A DNA stretch of 64,000 bases, from the NCBI RefSeq assembly GCF_009727055.1, contig NC_052357.1:3522654-3586653 (forward strand), in the 5' to 3' direction. The position numbers and the translations under genes are program-made. This document shows positions 59,412 to 64,000 of this stretch, piece after piece (position 1 is the stretch's first letter; every line of letters starts with the position of its first letter). The notes under the pieces are model-generated. The model was given only the letters and a program-made list of their open reading frames with translations, did not search any database and was not told the DNA's origin. This stretch comes from Benincasa hispida (Eukaryota > Streptophyta > Magnoliopsida > Cucurbitales > Cucurbitaceae).

Positions 59412-61416
59412 TGAAGGAAACTCGCTAAGGAGATCCTTGAGCGGAAGCAAGATCGACCCAAATTTTCAATTTTCATTTAATATAAGTTTTACTAAAATCA
59501 AGAACAAGATATGCATTTACATAAATTATAGCATGCAATCTTAGGGTTTCATAAACTCTTACCTTTGAAGACTACTCTTCAAGAATCCCTGGAACAAGTC
59601 ACGAATGGATCTCCTTTTCAAACGGGACACCACCACTTGAGAACCCACTGTATTCTCTTGGGACAAAGGATTCAAGCAAGAGTTGTGGACTTTGCTTGAA
59701 TCATTGGAATAGGGAAGGAGATGAAGAGGAGGAGAGGCAGGAGAAGAATTTTTCTACTATTTAGTTTTTCTAGAGAGAACTCTTCTTTCAATGTTTAAAA
59801 TCTCATCTACTTCTTTTACACAGCCCATGTATATGGCCAAGAGAAATTAGGGGAGAGAATTGTAACTTCCTCCATTTAATTAATTAATATTAATTAATAA
59901 AATTAAATTAATAATAATTATACATATAATAACAACCTTATTATATCTATATAAACTATATGTTATTTCTCATATAACACATAATATATAGTCACATATT
60001 GTATCAAATACAATATAGCCTATAGATGTATTTTCTCTCAACAATACATGACATTTAATATAAATCACATTTATATTAAATTCACTTATATTAATCTCAT
60101 TCATATAATTAATCTTTGAATCATATTCAAATATTTAATTCCTCTCAACTTATTTATGTTATTTAATATAAATCGTGTTTATATTAAATTTAATTACATG
60201 AATCTCATTCATATAATTAGGATTTGAATTATACTCAAATTCCTCTCATATTATCTTATATTATAATGTATCACATACATTATATTAATTATATCTCATA
60301 TATAATTAATTTAATTAATTATAGCATATATAATTAATTCCCTCAATTAATTTGAACACTTTAAATTAATCCAAAAATAATTCTCAATTAAATCTCTGTT
60401 GAGCTATAGAGGGAACCTTATGGACCTGTAGATTGAAGCTCTACCGGTACTCAGATAATTAATTAAACTCTTTAATTAAATTACCCAACATCCTAAACCC
60501 TGGTCATTCCACTAAACACCGACAGCTGCACTCTTCGCACTACAGATAAATTTCTATGTCCATTGGATATAACCAATCAACAGTGGGATGACCCTTCACA
60601 AATTGCTCGTAAGTACAGATGGACCAAAATTACGGTTTTGCCTTTGTAGTTATATCTAACTCCTTAGGTACCACTGATTCCTCTAATGAACAGTAAGTCA
60701 TAGTCCAACTATGACGAAGTCCCTCTCGGGCCAGGAGAGGGTGCGACCATTATGTTCAAGACCCGGAATCAGCCCTTAAGGGAGCAATTTATCTACTTGC
60801 CTCGGCATCGAGGAAGGAGTGAATTCCGTCTTGTGTAATTGTGTTCCCAACTCCCCAGTCAGAGAATCCCCAAAATGGTAGGCTTGTTGAGTTAGCAATC
60901 TGGCCACTCTCACCCATACAAATCAAAGGTCCGCCTTCATGAGCAGGAGTTCACAACTCACTCAGAATTCAGGTCATGTCACCCATGATCATCCTAGTGA
61001 AATGTAAGTCTCTATTATTAACGGCGTTATATAACGAGACCAATCAATTCGTGGTCTGGTCTTATACAAACTCTTTGTATAGGATACCCCCGCTCACATA
61101 TCTCCACATGAATGATCAGGATTAGATTATTTGTACTACTTTACAACACTTGTAATACCTATAAAGCGAATCGTATCCGTAGTGTCACCAGGATAAGGTA
61201 TCCAGCCTTATCTATCTACTAAATACCGTTTAGGTTATTATTTAAACAAGATCCTCTTTACGTATTTGTTTAAATTACATGAAATAACCTCAGATCTTAG
61301 TTTATTGGATTGAGTATATACTGATAAAATAACATTTATTTTATTAACAACAATATGTTTATATAAAGTTTACAAATTACGAGATTACAAAGAGATTTAG
61401 GACTCCATTCCCAACA
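59412..61416 (-). repeat. Solo LTR of the A/B/C copia family
   Basis: About 2.0 kb, starting tgaaggaaactcgctaagga and ending ccattcccaaca. It has the family's 'gggaaccttatggacctg' block at 60412 and the '...cctcaaaggtccgcc...' like region near 60930. Unlike its relatives it has AT-rich sequence in place of a CGATCG array. The flanks (agaac left, gaaac right) are not a clean duplication. No internal region follows on either side. Confidence 0.75.
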
Positions 61417-61960
61417 GAAACAAGATTATGTATTTAAACAAATTTTTTTGTTTGATATTGAATGTTTTTATTTGTAATATTGAATCATAGGCATATCTAT
61501 AAAAATTTTGTTTGTTTATTTTTAAGAAGATAAAACAATTTATTGATAACTTATAGGGCTGCTTGCAAACATAGCATTAACCAAAACAAATTATAAAAGA
61601 CAAATTTAAGTCCAACCCATATAAAAAGACTAAAAAACCCGTGAAAATATAATAGCATTAATTTGTTTTGGTTAATGTTATATTTACAATTAGTTTGGCC
61701 CAATTTATTGATAACTTATATTTACTATTGGGCCAAACTAATTGTAAATATAACATTAACCAAAACATATTATAAAAGACAAATTTAAGTACAACCCATA
61801 CAAAAAGACTAAAAAGCCCATTGGCATATAATAGGCTCATGACCCAATATCCTTCCAACCCATGAATCCACGACCCGTGTTCTCTATTTAGCGTAAAAAC
61901 AAGGAAATTTATAGCAGCTCTAACCCGATCTTTAGATTTATAACGTTGAGGATCTTCATA
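61417..61960. other. AT-rich intergenic DNA containing a long hairpin
   Basis: No gene. The segment includes the perfect hairpin at 61666-61765, and a ~80 bp sequence (gcattaaccaaaacaaatta onward) at 61570 that recurs at 61753 as part of the hairpin arm region. Confidence 0.6.
61666..61765. repeat. Perfect 37 bp inverted repeat (26 nt loop)
   Basis: The arm 61666-61702 (ttttggttaatgttatattt...) and the arm 61729-61765 are exact reverse complements. Pairing continues outward with one mismatch. The right arm and its flank also repeat the sequence at 61570-61640 directly. Confidence 0.9.
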
Positions 61961-63457
61961 TATGTAAGTGATCGTGCAGTCATATCGTATAGGCACTAAT
62001 TTTCTAAACGATGATACTATCTTCTTCACAATATCCGCGCACACCGAAATTAACATACCGTCTACTATTTATAATGCAGTCATCCGTTATTTTAAATGAA
62101 GAGGCGCCTTCCCATTTCCTTTAAAACCGTCCAATTAATGTGAACTTATCACATTCATAACTTATAAATTAATATCAAATATTAATTATAATATTTTTTC
62201 CTTTACTAGATATAAATCATATTTATATCCAATTTTCTCCAAATTAATGTATCTCATGCATAAAGTTAATTATATCATATTTAATTAACTCGTTCAATTA
62301 TATCATATATAATCGAACTCCCTCTTGTCAATTTGAACATTTCAAATTGACCCAAAATTGACTCTCAACTTATATCCAAGCTACCAAGGGGACCTTATGG
62401 ACCTATGGCTCGAAGCTCCAACGATAAAGAGAGAGAATGGGAGCCTCAACAACGATACGTGAATAGCTGACTAAACTCTTTAGTCACGATATCCACATCC
62501 GTTAACTGCTAGGCATTCCACTAAAGACCGACAATTGAACTCTTCTTGCCATAGATATTATTTCTATGTCCATTGGATATACCAATCATCAGTACGATGA
62601 CCCTTCACAGATGCTCGTAATTACAACATGCCAATTTACCGTTTTGCCCCTGTAATTACATCTTCTCCTTAAGTACTACTGATTCCTCTAAATGAACAAT
62701 ACAACATAGTCCTACTATGTGTGAACACCTCTCAGGCCATGAGAAGGTGTGTCGCCACATCGTTCAAGCCCCGAAATCAGCCCTTAAGGGAGTTATCTAT
62801 CTACTTGCCCCTGCCCGGGAAGGAGTGAATTCCATCTTGTGTAGCTGAGTTCCCAGCTCCCATATCAGACGAATCCCCAAAGTGGTAGGTTTGAGTCGGC
62901 GTTCTGGCCACTTTGCATCTATGCAAATCAAAGGACCGCCCTCAATGGCAGGAGTTCTCAACTCACTCAGGATTGAGGTCATGTTACCTATGGTCATCCT
63001 AGTGAAGTGAAAATCTCAGTTATGAATGGTGTTATATAACGAGATGTTAACACTTTGTGGTCAGGTCTTATACAAACTCTTTGTATAGGACACCCCCGCT
63101 AACATGCCCCCTACATGAATGATCAGGATCGGATCATCTGTGGCAAGTCACAACACTTGTGACCAGTCCACAAAGCGGGCCGCATCCATAGCGTTACCAG
63201 GATAATGTTCCCCTCCTATATCCATATATTACAGACCATTTTGGTTATCACTCAAGACATGATCCACTTCTATGTCACCACATACATGCTTGAGTCACAT
63301 ACAGATAACCAGGGATTTTATGTTTATTGGTTTTGTGGTAAAATCTAAATGTGCAAAGTCAAGTAGTGAAGTAAATATCATTTATATTATAATCACAAGT
63401 GTTCGTACAAAGTTGTTTACAAACTACTAGACATGAGACTTTAAAGGGCACAACCCA
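61961..63457 (-). repeat. Copia element H, 3' LTR (left-truncated)
   Basis: Closely matches LTR B from about 9975 to 11475, including 'tcatatcgtataggcacta', 'aaccttatgg'-type blocks and an end at 'gggcacaacccaaaa'. The palindrome array is almost entirely lost; two units remain near 61968-62012. Confidence 0.8.
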
Positions 63458-64000
63458 AAAAATCTCCCACTTGTTCTAAAGCGAAGTGGGGAGTACAATA
63501 AACAGGCACAAAACAATAAACTAAGGCATAAAAACCCAGTGCAACAAAATCTCCCACTTGCCCTAGTTCAGCCACGGGCGGTCCTGTAGACCCATGCTCT
63601 GATGGTGACTCTCAACACTGTAAGCCATGAAGCATTCGTAACGAATCAACAACATTTTTCTCCGAGGCGATCTTCGTGACGATTACGTCACCTCGATGCA
63701 CTATCATGACGATCAACTTTAACATGGCACAGAGAGAAAAGTCTCCTCATAGTCGACTCCTCCACCTAAGATATAACACCTTTGTCACAAGTCGAGTCTT
63801 GAAGGTTTGCAACCTTTCCATCAGCACCCCGTTTTGCGCTTGTAGATCCATTTTACGAACCTATAGGTCTTACCCCATTGAGCTGATCTACAAGATCCAT
63901 ACCGAGTTGAAGTACATCGACTCCATCTCGAGATTCTTGGCTTTGACTCATTCAATCCCCGATCAACATCTTCCATTGCCTTTTTATAAGACAACGGATT
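63458..64000 (-). pseudogene. Copia element H, 3' region and reverse transcriptase start (runs off window)
   Basis: Immediately after the LTR lies atctcccacttg, the complement of a polypurine tract. A second 'atctcccacttgccctag' copy follows at 63551. Degenerate RNase H end sequence (63600-63706) jumps directly to reverse transcriptase sequence matching 11515-11790 (element B), so the RT palm and connection are deleted. It continues beyond 64000. Confidence 0.75.

Noticed and set aside
61658..62056. 132-residue minus-strand frame
   Set aside because: It spans the hairpin and the LTR edge and has no recognisable motif; chance frame in repeat DNA.

Overview
The window looks like nuclear DNA of a dicotyledonous flowering plant. 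Its two intact genes are split by GT-AG introns and encode plant-type proteins. The rest is AT-rich DNA crowded with Ty1/copia and Ty3/gypsy LTR retrotransposons and a Mutator-like (MULE) remnant. The retroelement families resemble those I associate with Cucurbitaceae, but the family-level assignment is an inference and the species cannot be read from this sequence.

Layout. 1-3499: purine-rich DNA, then a MULE transposase remnant flanked on both sides by arrays of a ~22 bp CGATCG-centred palindromic repeat, then a copia LTR tail. 3500-16371: two degraded minus-strand copia elements (A and B) of one family. A is interrupted by a 2.16 kb non-coding repeat; B lacks the 3' half of pol. 16372-21669: a plus-strand gypsy element that keeps only its integrase end between two LTR copies. 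21670-28588: a third copia relative (C) reduced to LTR, gag start and leader, with a second copy of the 2 kb repeat inside it. 28589-34729: intergenic DNA with TCTATCA-type palindromic minisatellites and a third copy of the 2 kb repeat. 34735-44583: a nested stack. A short-LTR copia element (D) with a perfect 5 bp target-site duplication carries a solo LTR with its own perfect duplication, plus an inverted fragment of the A/B/C-type family.

44589-59411 is the gene-bearing segment. On the minus strand is a complete two-exon hydroxypyruvate reductase of the HPR2 type (313 aa; cytosolic glyoxylate/hydroxypyruvate reduction). On the plus strand is a complete seven-exon Rop guanine nucleotide exchange factor with a PRONE domain (556 aa; Rho-of-plants GTPase activation). 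The two are divergently transcribed, with about 3.7 kb between their start codons, and nothing in the sequence links their functions. 59412-64000 returns to retroelements: a solo LTR, a perfect 37 bp hairpin, and another copia element (H) running off the window end.

The most unusual structure is the CGATCG-palindrome array. It recurs in LTRs, in leaders and beside the MULE remnant. One copy is organised as an exact 112 bp higher-order repeat, and several deletion junctions fall inside such arrays. Coordinates of degraded elements are approximate to a few bases unless a target-site duplication fixes them.
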